A DNA stretch of 64,000 nt from Marinoscillum sp. MHG1-6 (GTDB lineage: Bacteria > Bacteroidota > Bacteroidia > Cytophagales > Cyclobacteriaceae): positions 186,001-250,000 of the forward strand of contig NZ_JAMZMI010000001.1 of assembly GCF_024714475.1 (NCBI RefSeq), given 5' to 3'. The position numbers and the translations under genes were made by a program. A model generated the notes under the pieces. That model had not been told where the DNA came from, did not search any database, and worked only from the letters and a program-made list of their open reading frames with translations. This document shows positions 28,562-36,458 of this stretch, piece by piece. How positions within the stretch are numbered: position 1 is the stretch's first letter; each line of letters starts with the position of its first letter.

Positions 28562-31024
28562 TTAGTTAGCCAAATTATTAATAATCAACGCCAATGTGGC
28601 CAATCCTGTACTGATGCCAATCACTTCCTGGGGCAGCATTTTCCTCCGTTCCGGTTTTTCCGGGATGATAATCTCTGCTCCCGGCTCCACATCCGGATAA
28701 TTCTTAAGCCACAAAAAACTATTCGTCTTGTCAGTGGTCCCATTGGCATAAACCACATAAGCCCTTCGCTTCCTGGCATCTTCTGTAAAACCTCCCGCCT
28801 GACCCACAAATTGCTTCAAAGAAGATGATTTGCTATATCTCACGATTCCTGGTCGTAGCACCTCTCCCCGTACTCTTACTGTTTGTAATTTGCGAGGCAC
28901 ATTCAAAATATCTCCGGACTTTAAGATCAGGTCATATTCAGATCCCGGATCATCCATTATTTTTTTCAGCTCAATCCCTATCGGTTCTAATTCTTTGAAT
29001 TCTTCTTCTCCGCTATCTACCAGCGTATCACGCCTTATCAAGCCTTCCAACTCCTCCCGTCTCACATCAGCTACCGTTTTATTCTCGTCTTCCGCTGCAA
29101 AGTAATCCGACTTACGGATCAGGGAAGCCCCTTCCACAAAAGCAATGCTTGTAAAGCCACCGGAACGTCTGATCAAATCAGAAATACGCTCCGTTTTACT
29201 TTCCAAAGCATATTTCCCGGGAAACTGAACCTCTCCATCAACCTGTACAATGGCTTGTCTTTCATAGAAAGGGGATTTGCGAATGACCACGAGATCAAAA
29301 GGTGCCAGTTTAAATGATGATGCCTCCTCAGAGAGTCCCAGGTTTTCACTGATCGGAAAATTGTAAACCTCAGATGCCTTCGTATCCTCATCAGGCTGAC
29401 TGGTCACCCTACGAGAGATCTCCACCACAGAGCGTGCTGCGGCTTCGCTAAATCCTCCGGCCAGTAATATTAAATCTTCCACGGTCATACCACTTACAAA
29501 AGGAAAATCTCCTGGTGCCCTCGCTTCTCCGTCAATGGTCAGAATAAGCGCCTCACGCAGATCAAAGATGGATTGTATTTTGATCAGGTCCCCGCTGTTC
29601 AGTTCAAAGTCGACAGACCCTGAAAGAACTTCAACAGGTTCAAAAGGTATATTGGATAATGTCAAATCTTCATTTTCACGGATGATCAGGGCACGCAAAA
29701 GGAAAGCATCCTTTCGCAGGCCATCAGCCAGCGCGATTGCATCTGAAAGCTTCATGCCTTCCTGTAGCTCAAAAGACCCAGGATGGTTCACTGCGCCTTC
29801 TACCCTTACCCGGTTCACAAAATAATTTGATATTTTGACGATCTCTACTTCGTCCCCATCCTGAAGATTCAGGCTTTCAAATGCTCCTTTACCCACTGTC
29901 CTAATGGTCTTAAAGTTTTCCGCATTACGCTGCAACGAAACACTTTTGGAATAGGCCTGGCCATTAAAACCTCCACAAAAATCCAGCAACGATGCCAGCG
30001 TTTCATCCGCTTTTACTTCGTAGATCATCGGGCGCTTCACCTCTCCGTCAACTTTTACATGAGCAACATAAGGTTTCACCAGCACCACATCCTGATCCTG
30101 GAGTTTGATTGCTTCACCTTCGCCATAAATCAAAAATTTGTAAGCATCCAGCTCAGCTACCTTTTTCCCATTTCTAAATACAAAAATTTCCCTTAGGGAA
30201 CCAGACTCGCTCGGGCCTCCGGCCTGATACAGCGCATTGAACGCCGTTCCAAAAGAGGATAATTGATAGGTGCCGGGTTTTGCAACTTCACCAACTACAT
30301 TAACTGATATGGTCTTGATCTGACCAAGAGACACCTGATAGAAAGTATTGCTACCCAGGCTGGAGAAAATAGATTTAAGCTTTATACCCAGCTTGGATGC
30401 TGCCTTTTCTACAGTCAAGCCATTAAGGTAAACCGGTCCCAGCCTCGGAATGAGGATTGAGCCTTCAGGAGAAATTGTTAGTCGATAGGTGACTTCAGAA
30501 GCCCCCCAGATATCAATGATCATTTCATCTCCCGGGCCTAACAAATAATTCTCAGGAGTCGGGATATTCATGCTCGGCTCAAAAGTCAGTTTACCGTTGG
30601 TGAAAAATGCCATGCCAAAAATTTCAGATGGCTCGTCAAGGGAATCAGTATGAATATAAAGATCTGCATAGGGATCAAAATCAGTGTTAATCTCCTCAGC
30701 CACTTGAGGCAGCCTTCGAACCCGAGCATCGGCATTGACTTGTCCGGAAACACTTGCAGCGCCTCTTTGTAAGGCTCTGGCTTTCAATTTGGCAATCTGG
30801 GCCGGAGACATCCCCCGGGCCCGGGCCAATACCTCGAGCTGTTGCTCGGTGTAGCCACTGGCCTTGGCCTTTTCTAAAAAATTTTCAAGCTGTTCATCTG
30901 TCAAGTTATCAACCTCAATATTTTGAAGGTTCGCAGATGTGCCTAAATTCTGAGCACCCAGATGTGTAGCCACACATAATATGACCATCATGGCAGCCAG
31001 CTGGTTCTTAATCATCACTGTCAT
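28562..31024 (-). CDS. wza: Wza-like polysaccharide export protein with SLBB domains, cluster 2
   Basis: This is the cluster 2 counterpart of 14897-17344, about 820 residues. A signal peptide (LAAMMVILCVATHLGAQ) is followed by a helical N-terminal domain with LEVLARARGMSPAQIAKLKAR. Then come the export domain (YLLGPGDEMIIDIWG), several SLBB repeats, and a hydrophobic C-terminal helix. I start at ATG 31024, or possibly the in-frame ATG at 31015. The longest frame begins at a TTG inside the -7 box and is unlikely. It is the first gene of cluster 2, 3 bases before wzz. The near-identical architecture of the two Wza proteins shows that both clusters use the same export design. Confidence 0.93.
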   Translation of the reverse strand: MTVMIKNQLAAMMVILCVATHLGAQNLGTSANLQNIEVDNLTDEQLENFLEKAKASGYTEQQLEVLARARGMSPAQIAKLKARALQRGAASVSGQVNADARVRRLPQVAEEINTDFDPYADLYIHTDSLDEPSEIFGMAFFTNGKLTFEPSMNIPTPENYLLGPGDEMIIDIWGASEVTYRLTISPEGSILIPRLGPVYLNGLTVEKAASKLGIKLKSIFSSLGSNTFYQVSLGQIKTISVNVVGEVAKPGTYQLSSFGTAFNALYQAGGPSESGSLREIFVFRNGKKVAELDAYKFLIYGEGEAIKLQDQDVVLVKPYVAHVKVDGEVKRPMIYEVKADETLASLLDFCGGFNGQAYSKSVSLQRNAENFKTIRTVGKGAFESLNLQDGDEVEIVKISNYFVNRVRVEGAVNHPGSFELQEGMKLSDAIALADGLRKDAFLLRALIIRENEDLTLSNIPFEPVEVLSGSVDFELNSGDLIKIQSIFDLREALILTIDGEARAPGDFPFVSGMTVEDLILLAGGFSEAAARSVVEISRRVTSQPDEDTKASEVYNFPISENLGLSEEASSFKLAPFDLVVIRKSPFYERQAIVQVDGEVQFPGKYALESKTERISDLIRRSGGFTSIAFVEGASLIRKSDYFAAEDENKTVADVRREELEGLIRRDTLVDSGEEEFKELEPIGIELKKIMDDPGSEYDLILKSGDILNVPRKLQTVRVRGEVLRPGIVRYSKSSSLKQFVGQAGGFTEDARKRRAYVVYANGTTDKTNSFLWLKNYPDVEPGAEIIIPEKPERRKMLPQEVIGISTGLATLALIINNLAN

Positions 31025-31033
31025 AGTTAGCCG

Positions 31034-31041
31034 CAAATATA
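31034..31041 (-). promoter_or_regulatory. Candidate -7 promoter box of polysaccharide cluster 2
   Basis: On the minus strand this is TATATTTG, followed by CGGC, an exact match to TAnnTTTG, 9 bases upstream of the ATG at 31024 and 18 upstream of the in-frame ATG at 31015. I see no good -33 element. The implied leader is very short, or absent if 31024 is used. Confidence 0.5.
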
Positions 31042-31077
31042 AGTCAGCATATTGGTGATATGGAACGTTAGACTAAA

Positions 31078-31836
31078 TCATAACTTTCCCTTAACCAAAA
31101 AATAAGGATTCAGTAAATTTTCCTTGTTATAAGTTACTGGAATTGAGGAATTTGCAATATTAACCGCACCACCCGCTTCCTCCACTAAGATCTGCGCAGC
31201 AGCGGTATCCCACTCCATGGTAGGGGCATAGCGAGGATAAAGATCTGCTTCACCTTCCGCCACCATCAACAACTTCAGCGAGCTTCCTTTAGAGACGATT
31301 TCAGGATCGGTCAACCGGCTCATGAACTGTTCGGTCTCCTCATTCAAATGGGACCTGGAGGCCACTACTTTTAGTTGTGGGTCGGAAAGGTTCTTATCGT
31401 TAACGGAGATTTGGCTACCGTTTTTAAAGGCTCCTTCTCCCTTGACCGCCCAAAACAGGTCTTTCAAAACCGGCGTATAGACCACTCCCATTACGGGTGT
31501 GTTCTTTGCAATGAGAGCGATATTCACGGTAAACTCCCCATTCTTTTTGATGAACTCCTTCGTACCATCCAGGGGATCAATCATCCAGAAAAGGTCCCAG
31601 TCCTTTCGTTCTTCATAAGCCACTGCGCTGCCTTCTTCGCTTAAGATAGGTAAACCTGTTTGCTCCAAATAACCAACAATCGCATGGTGAGAAGCCTTAT
31701 CCGCTTTGGTCAGCGGGGAGTCATCCGATTTTGCCTCAACGGAAAAATCTCCGGATTCATAGATCTCGATAATTTTTTCGCCTGCATCGATGGCCGCCGC
31801 TTTGGCCACCTCCAATAGTTTTTGATAATCTGCCAT
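31078..31836 (-). CDS. cysQ: 3'(2'),5'-bisphosphate nucleotidase
   Basis: CysQ (252 residues, normal length) hydrolyses PAP, the by-product of PAPS use, to AMP and phosphate. It belongs to the lithium-sensitive inositol monophosphatase superfamily. The metal-binding motifs are SEEGS near residue 64, MIDPLDGTKEFI near 86 (the DPLDGT signature), and EWDTAAAQILVEEAGG near 205. It closes the sulfate activation block behind cysN. A hairpin with a T-run lies between them, ending 10 bases before the cysQ ATG, so cysQ may be only partly co-expressed. Next to the PAPS genes, a PAP-recycling role is well supported. Confidence 0.95.
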   Translation of the reverse strand: MADYQKLLEVAKAAAIDAGEKIIEIYESGDFSVEAKSDDSPLTKADKASHHAIVGYLEQTGLPILSEEGSAVAYEERKDWDLFWMIDPLDGTKEFIKKNGEFTVNIALIAKNTPVMGVVYTPVLKDLFWAVKGEGAFKNGSQISVNDKNLSDPQLKVVASRSHLNEETEQFMSRLTDPEIVSKGSSLKLLMVAEGEADLYPRYAPTMEWDTAAAQILVEEAGGAVNIANSSIPVTYNKENLLNPYFLVKGKL

Positions 31837-31837
31837 A

Positions 31838-31866
31838 TAAAAAAGATTCCCGCCGGGAGCGGGAAT
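31838..31866 (-). terminator. Rho-independent terminator or attenuator between cysN and cysQ
   Basis: An 8-base perfect stem (ATTCCCGC at 31846-31853 and GCGGGAAT at 31859-31866) with a 5-base loop is followed on the minus strand by CTTTTTT. The T-run ends 3 bases before the cysQ ATG. It would end the cysN transcript, or act as an attenuator or a fold over the cysQ start. Confidence 0.75.
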
Positions 31867-31895
31867 ATTATTACACTAAATATTTTACAATTTTA

Positions 31896-33191
31896 TTAAA
31901 TGATCATTCCGGCTGCTACTGTCTCATTAGTAGCGTCATCAACTAAAATGATACTTCCGGTTTGTCTGTTTTTGCGATAAGAGTCGACCAAAACCGGCTT
32001 CGTCGTACGGATCTGGATCCTCGCGATGTCATTCATCTTGATGTCCTTGTCCTCTTCATTACGATGAAGCGTATTGATATCCAGTTTATACCTTACTTCT
32101 TTGATCATCGCCTTCATGTCCGAAGTCGTATGTCTCAAAGTATATTTGGCTCTAGGCATCGGACCCTTAGGATTCAACCAGCAGATCATCACCTCCAGGT
32201 CCTGCTTCGGCTCCGGCTGATTGTTTGATCTTACCAACATATCTCCTCTGCTGATGTCAATGTCATCTTCTAAAGTAATCGTCACCGACATTGGTGCGAA
32301 GGCCTCCTCGATAGGGCCATCAAATGTATCAATAGATTTGATTTTTGAGCTAAAGCCGGACGGTAATGCTGTTACTTCGTCTCCCGGCTTGAAGATACCT
32401 CCTGCGATACGGCCGGCATAGCCTCTGTAATCGTGGTATTTATCTGACTTAGGTCTGATCACCGTTTGCACCGGGAAACGACAGTCAATGTGATTTTGGT
32501 CACTGGAGATGTGGATATGCTCAAGGGTATGAAGTAGTGTAGAACCTTCGTACCACGGTGTTTTCTCACTTCTGTTCACCACGTTATCTCCATTCAGGGC
32601 ACTGATCGGAATAAAACGTACATCTTTCACATCCAGCTTGGCCGCAAAGTCCTCAAAGTCATGAACGATTTTGTTGTACTGCTCTTCACTGTAGTCAACC
32701 AAATCCATCTTGTTCACACAAACGATGATGTGCGGGATCTGAAGGAGTGAAGCAATGATTGAGTGTCGGCAGGTTTGGTCTACCACACCATTTCTCGCAT
32801 CGATAAGGATCAGGGCACAGTTGGCTGTAGAAGCTCCTGTCACCATGTTTCGGGTGTACTGGATGTGTCCCGGAGTATCGGCGATAATGAATTTTCTCTT
32901 TGGCGTAGCGAAATATCTGTAAGCTACATCAATGGTGATTCCCTGCTCACGCTCATCTTTCAGACCGTCGGTAAGCAATGCCAGGTCCGTATGCTCCAGG
33001 CCTTTTCTTTCACTCGAAAGTTTCACCTGATCCATCTGATCCTGAAAAATAGACTTGGAGTCAAAAAGTAATCTACCAATCAAAGTACTTTTACCATCGT
33101 CCACACTACCCGCAGTAGTAAAACGTAGTAGTTCCATATCCAGGTAAGCATTAGCTTTGGCCTCTTGCATTGGCTCTGAATTTTGTGTCAT
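31896..33191 (-). CDS. cysN: Sulfate adenylyltransferase large (GTPase) subunit
   Basis: CysN (431 residues) is the EF-Tu-like GTPase subunit that drives ATP sulfurylase with CysD, forming adenosine 5'-phosphosulfate from ATP and sulfate. It has the P-loop GSVDDGKSTLIGRLL near residue 31, switch II DTPGHIQYTRNM near 109, and NKMDLVD near 164, followed by beta-barrel domains. There is no fused APS kinase domain, matching the separate cysC upstream. The gene starts within the stop of a four-helix-bundle gene (ATGA overlap), which separates it from cysD. In most genomes cysD and cysN are adjacent, so the interruption is unusual. Confidence 0.96.
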   Translation of the reverse strand: MTQNSEPMQEAKANAYLDMELLRFTTAGSVDDGKSTLIGRLLFDSKSIFQDQMDQVKLSSERKGLEHTDLALLTDGLKDEREQGITIDVAYRYFATPKRKFIIADTPGHIQYTRNMVTGASTANCALILIDARNGVVDQTCRHSIIASLLQIPHIIVCVNKMDLVDYSEEQYNKIVHDFEDFAAKLDVKDVRFIPISALNGDNVVNRSEKTPWYEGSTLLHTLEHIHISSDQNHIDCRFPVQTVIRPKSDKYHDYRGYAGRIAGGIFKPGDEVTALPSGFSSKIKSIDTFDGPIEEAFAPMSVTITLEDDIDISRGDMLVRSNNQPEPKQDLEVMICWLNPKGPMPRAKYTLRHTTSDMKAMIKEVRYKLDINTLHRNEEDKDIKMNDIARIQIRTTKPVLVDSYRKNRQTGSIILVDDATNETVAAGMII

Positions 33192-33538
33192 TTTATTTTA
33201 TTTCTTAATGAATTCAACTGCTTTGAGGTTTTTTCCAATCGTGACATTAACACCTCTAAACTATCAGTATGAATAAATTTTAATTTTACTGCAATTTCTA
33301 ATTGTGTTCTCACTTCAAAACAGGATCCAAGGGCGATCTCAATAAACCTTTTAAAGTCCTTCTCCGAAGTTCGACTGCAACCTTCTGCAAAATTAGATGA
33401 AATTGAAACTGATGCTCTTCTTAATTGTGATATGAGTCCAAACTTTTCCTCAACAGGAAACGAATTCGTCAATCCATAGATAAGGGTGCAAATTTCAATT
33501 CCATCATTCCATATTTCATATTTAGTATAATCTCGCAT
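33188..33538 (-). CDS. Four helix bundle protein (S23/IVS-encoded type)
   Basis: The 116-residue protein matches the four-helix-bundle family first known from reading frames inside 23S rRNA intervening sequences. Family features are FPVEEKFGLISQLRRASVSI near 28, the SNFAEGCSRTS motif near 48, and FIEIALGSCFEVRTQLEIA near 64. Its biochemical role is unknown. It sits inside the sulfate operon between cysD and cysN and overlaps the cysN ATG by 4 bases. A tract of degenerate GCYAAnn repeats lies directly upstream. It is most likely a mobile or semi-mobile passenger rather than a part of sulfate activation. Confidence 0.88.
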   Translation of the reverse strand: MRDYTKYEIWNDGIEICTLIYGLTNSFPVEEKFGLISQLRRASVSISSNFAEGCSRTSEKDFKRFIEIALGSCFEVRTQLEIAVKLKFIHTDSLEVLMSRLEKTSKQLNSLRNKIK

Positions 33539-33540
33539 AA

Positions 33541-33643
33541 ACTATGGCTAACAGCTAATGGCCAAAGCAAACGGCCAACGCCAAAAGCTAAAACCAAATG
33601 CCTAATAGCCAACGCCAAAAACCAAAAGCCTCAGTGCCAACTG
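33541..33643. repeat. Degenerate heptamer tandem repeat (about GCYAAnn)
   Basis: Between the cysD stop and the four-helix-bundle ATG lies about 100 bases made of roughly 15 degenerate units of 6-8 bases with consensus GCYAAnn, such as GCTAACA, GCTAATG and GCCAAAA. The 13-mer GCCAACGCCAAAA occurs twice, at 33574-33586 and 33608-33620. It is not protein-like, not a CRISPR and not a terminator. Confidence 0.75.
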
Positions 33644-34549
33644 CTAAAAATACCCCTGCTTCTTCCTGTCTTCCATTGAAGTCTCTGAGCGCTTATCATC
33701 CTCTCTGTTTCCTCTTTCCGTCTGGCGCGCAGCAGCTACTTCTTCTACGATTTTCTCAAGGGTATCAGCATCTGACTCGTCTCCTCCGGTGATGGTGATA
33801 TCTCCCAGGGTTCTGAATCGGATCTTTTTCGTTACAATTTCTTCTTTAGGATCTACCTGAATATGGTCTGAAACCGGAAGCCATGTGTTGCTTCTTCGGA
33901 TCACCTGTCTTTCATGCGCAAAGTAAAGGGATGGAATCGCAATGTTCTCCAAAAGGATATACTGCCAAACATCCATCTCTGTCCAGTTACTCAAAGGGAA
34001 CACTCGGAAATGCTCACCATGATGATGCTTACCGTTGAACAGGTTCCAAAGCTCAGGTCGCTGATTTTTTGGGTCCCACTGTCCGAACTCATCTCTGTGA
34101 GAAAAGAAACGTTCTTTTGCTCTGGCCTTCTCCTCATCTCTTCTCGCTCCTCCGATACAGGCGTCAAACTGGTTTTCTTCGATGGTATCCAATAGGGTCA
34201 CCGTCTGGATCGCGTTTCTGTTGGCATTTCTACCTCGCTCTTCAGCGGCCTTTCCTTCATCGATTGATTTCTGCACCGAACCGACGATCAATTTTGCCCC
34301 CAATTCCTCAACCAGGTTATCACGGAAATCCATGGTTTCCGGGAAGTTGTGTCCGGTGTCAATGTGAACCAATTGGAACGGAATTTTAGCCGGGTGAAAG
34401 GCCTTTCTTGCCAGGTGGGTAACCACAATTGAATCTTTACCTCCTGAGAAAAGAATGGCAGGATTTTCAAACTGCGCAAAAACCTCTCTCAACACATAAA
34501 TAGATTCTGCTTCTAACTCTTTTAAGTGAGTAAGATTATAGCTGCTCAT
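33644..34549 (-). CDS. cysD: Sulfate adenylyltransferase small subunit
   Basis: CysD (301 residues) is the catalytic subunit of ATP sulfurylase in the PP-loop N-type ATP pyrophosphatase superfamily. It shows the P-loop SGGKDSIVVTHLA near residue 36, VHIDTGHNFPETMDFRD near 62, and the RDEEKARAKERFFSHRDEFG stretch near 157, all diagnostic. The RGNREDDKRSETSMEDRKKQ tail is the usual CysD ending. It starts a single base after the cysC stop. The partner cysN lies downstream, separated by the repeat tract and the four-helix-bundle gene. Together they make APS. Confidence 0.97.
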   Translation of the reverse strand: MSSYNLTHLKELEAESIYVLREVFAQFENPAILFSGGKDSIVVTHLARKAFHPAKIPFQLVHIDTGHNFPETMDFRDNLVEELGAKLIVGSVQKSIDEGKAAEERGRNANRNAIQTVTLLDTIEENQFDACIGGARRDEEKARAKERFFSHRDEFGQWDPKNQRPELWNLFNGKHHHGEHFRVFPLSNWTEMDVWQYILLENIAIPSLYFAHERQVIRRSNTWLPVSDHIQVDPKEEIVTKKIRFRTLGDITITGGDESDADTLEKIVEEVAAARQTERGNREDDKRSETSMEDRKKQGYF

Positions 34550-34550
34550 G

Positions 34551-35147
34551 CTATTTTATTTTTGATAATAATTGGTCAATAATCTCTTTCAACGAAACCT
34601 CAACGGATTTTCCAGCGGTTTCTACATGGATGTCAGGATTCTCAGGTCTTTCAAAAGGTGAATCTATCCCGGTGAAATTAGGGATCTTCCCTGCTCTCGC
34701 CTTGGCATATAAACCTTTGACATCGCGCTGCTCACATACCTCCAGCGGGGTATCAATAAATACTTCAATGAAATTGTCCTCACCTACCAGCTCCCTGGCC
34801 ATTTGTCTGTCCTCTCTAAATGGAGAGATAAACGCAGTCATCACCACCAGGCCGGCATCGACAAAAAGCTTGGATACCTCTGCAATACGTCGGATGTTTT
34901 CCTTTCTGCTGGCATCCCCGAAATCAAGGTCATTATTCAGACCCGAACGGATATTATCCCCATCCAGAATGTAGGTATTCAGTCCCTGATTATACAGGAA
35001 GGTCTCCAATGCGCTGGCCAGGGTAGATTTACCTGACCCTGAAAGACCTGTAAACCAAATTAATTTCGGACGATAGCCATTCTTTCGAATGCGATCTTCC
35101 AATTTAATGGCATGGTCGTGAGGTATGATATTTTCTCTGTGGTCCAC
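34551..35147 (-). CDS. cysC: Adenylylsulfate kinase
   Basis: CysC (198 residues) phosphorylates APS to PAPS, the sulfate donor for sulfotransferases or PAPS reductase. The Walker A motif is [11 protein letters not shown] near 34-44. It is followed by [18 protein letters not shown] near 58 and [12 protein letters not shown]-like residues near 101 that bind the nucleotide. The start is GTG at 35147, as no in-frame ATG precedes it. It heads the sulfate block, 42 bases after a nucleotide-sugar dehydrogenase gene in the same direction. A cysH-type PAPS reductase is absent from the window, which favours a biosynthetic use of PAPS. Confidence 0.96.
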   Translation of the reverse strand: MDHRENIIPHDHAIKLEDRIRKNGYRPKLIWFTGLSGSGKSTLASALETFLYNQGLNTYILDGDNIRSGLNNDLDFGDASRKENIRRIAEVSKLFVDAGLVVMTAFISPFREDRQMARELVGEDNFIEVFIDTPLEVCEQRDVKGLYAKARAGKIPNFTGIDSPFERPENPDIHVETAGKSVEVSLKEIIDQLLSKIK

Positions 35148-35189
35148 TGGAAATATGTGCTTTATTTGAAAAGCCTAATAATTAAAGCT

Positions 35190-36446
35190 TTAGAGGCGCG
35201 AATCTACTAAATCGGGACTTAATATCCCCTTGACATCGAAGATTACTTCTGTGTTAAGTCTAATTTCAGCCCATGGAAGGGCTTTAAATTCATTGTGAGC
35301 TACGGCTAGAATAATTGCCTGATAATGACCCGGATCCATCTGCGAGATCAGGTCCACCTGGTATTCCTCCTTCGCTTCCCCGGGATCGGCATGAGGATCA
35401 TACACGTCCACGTCAATCGCATAACTCTTTAGCTCATTCAGAACTTCAATCACTCCGGTATTGCGTATATCGGGACAATTTTCCTTAAAAGTGAGCCCTA
35501 ATATCAGCACTTTAGCATTCGGTCCAAGCACCTTTTTTTGAGACATGAGTTTGATGGTACGTTGTGCCACCTCTGCCCCCATATGATCATTGATCTTTCT
35601 TCCCGACAATATTACCTGCGGATGATATCCCAGCTCTTCAGATTTATGGGTGAGGTAGTATGGGTCCACCCCTATACAATGTCCACCGACCAGACCCGGT
35701 GTGAACGGGAGAAAGTTCCATTTGGTGCCGGCAGCTTCCAGTACTTCCCGGGTATCAATCCCCATTTTGTGAAAGATATGTGCCAGCTCATTGACAAAGG
35801 CGATGTTGATGTCCCTCTGGCTGTTTTCGATGACTTTGGCCGCTTCTGCCACCTTAATACTTGAGGCTTTAAAAGTCCCTGCGTCGATGATCGAATGATA
35901 AAACTTATCAACTTTTTCAGCTACTTCTGGCGTGCTTCCACTTGTCACCTTCAGGATATTGGTCAGGCGATGCTCCTTATCTCCGGGGTTGATTCTTTCA
36001 GGGGAATAACCACAATAAAAATCTTTATTGAATTTAAGGCCGCTTTCCCTTTCAAGAATCGGAACACAAAACTCTTCCGTGCATCCGGGATACACCGTAG
36101 ACTCATAAACGACAATGTCGCCAGGTTTTAAACACCCCGCAATCGTTGCGCTTGCCTTCGCTAATGGTTGCAGGTCCGGTTTTTTGTTAGCATCAATAGG
36201 TGTGGGGACGGTGATAATGTAGAAGTTCACCTCTCCAAGATCCTTTGAATCCGATGTGAATTTGAGGGATTTGGCTAACGAAAGTTCCTGAACATCCACT
36301 TCCTTCGTCCTGTCAACGCCCTGCTCCAGCTCGGCAATGCGTCTGGAATTAATGTCAAACCCGACAGTCGGGTACTGTCTTCCCGCAGTTACTGCCAGTG
36401 GTAATCCAACATATCCAAGACCGATGACAGCAACCCGGTAGTCCAT
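35190..36446 (-). CDS. UDP-N-acetylhexosamine 6-dehydrogenase (TviB/WbpA/WecC family)
   Basis: This nucleotide-sugar dehydrogenase of 418 residues oxidises C6 of a UDP-HexNAc to the uronic acid with two NAD. It has the Rossmann motif IGLGYVGLPLAV near residue 7. YGCTEEFC-type family residues lie near 124, and the catalytic Cys is in GLVGGHCIGVDPYYLTH near 254. The YSPERINPGD motif near 149 and the lack of a C-terminal GRNL motif place it with TviB/WbpA/VipA rather than with UDP-Glc dehydrogenase. The separate Ugd gene nearby covers that role. The substrate, UDP-GlcNAc or UDP-GalNAc, cannot be told apart here. It is 12 bases downstream of the UDP-xylose synthase gene. Confidence 0.88.
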   Translation of the reverse strand: MDYRVAVIGLGYVGLPLAVTAGRQYPTVGFDINSRRIAELEQGVDRTKEVDVQELSLAKSLKFTSDSKDLGEVNFYIITVPTPIDANKKPDLQPLAKASATIAGCLKPGDIVVYESTVYPGCTEEFCVPILERESGLKFNKDFYCGYSPERINPGDKEHRLTNILKVTSGSTPEVAEKVDKFYHSIIDAGTFKASSIKVAEAAKVIENSQRDINIAFVNELAHIFHKMGIDTREVLEAAGTKWNFLPFTPGLVGGHCIGVDPYYLTHKSEELGYHPQVILSGRKINDHMGAEVAQRTIKLMSQKKVLGPNAKVLILGLTFKENCPDIRNTGVIEVLNELKSYAIDVDVYDPHADPGEAKEEYQVDLISQMDPGHYQAIILAVAHNEFKALPWAEIRLNTEVIFDVKGILSPDLVDSRL

Positions 36447-36458
36447 CCAGCTATTCGT

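Noticed and set aside
33188-33538. Four-helix-bundle gene as evidence of a 23S rRNA intervening sequence
   Set aside because: No rRNA sequence lies around it; the flanking genes are cysD and cysN.
33541-33643. Repeat tract as a possible CRISPR array
   Set aside because: Units are only 6-8 bases, degenerate and without spacers, and no cas gene is near.
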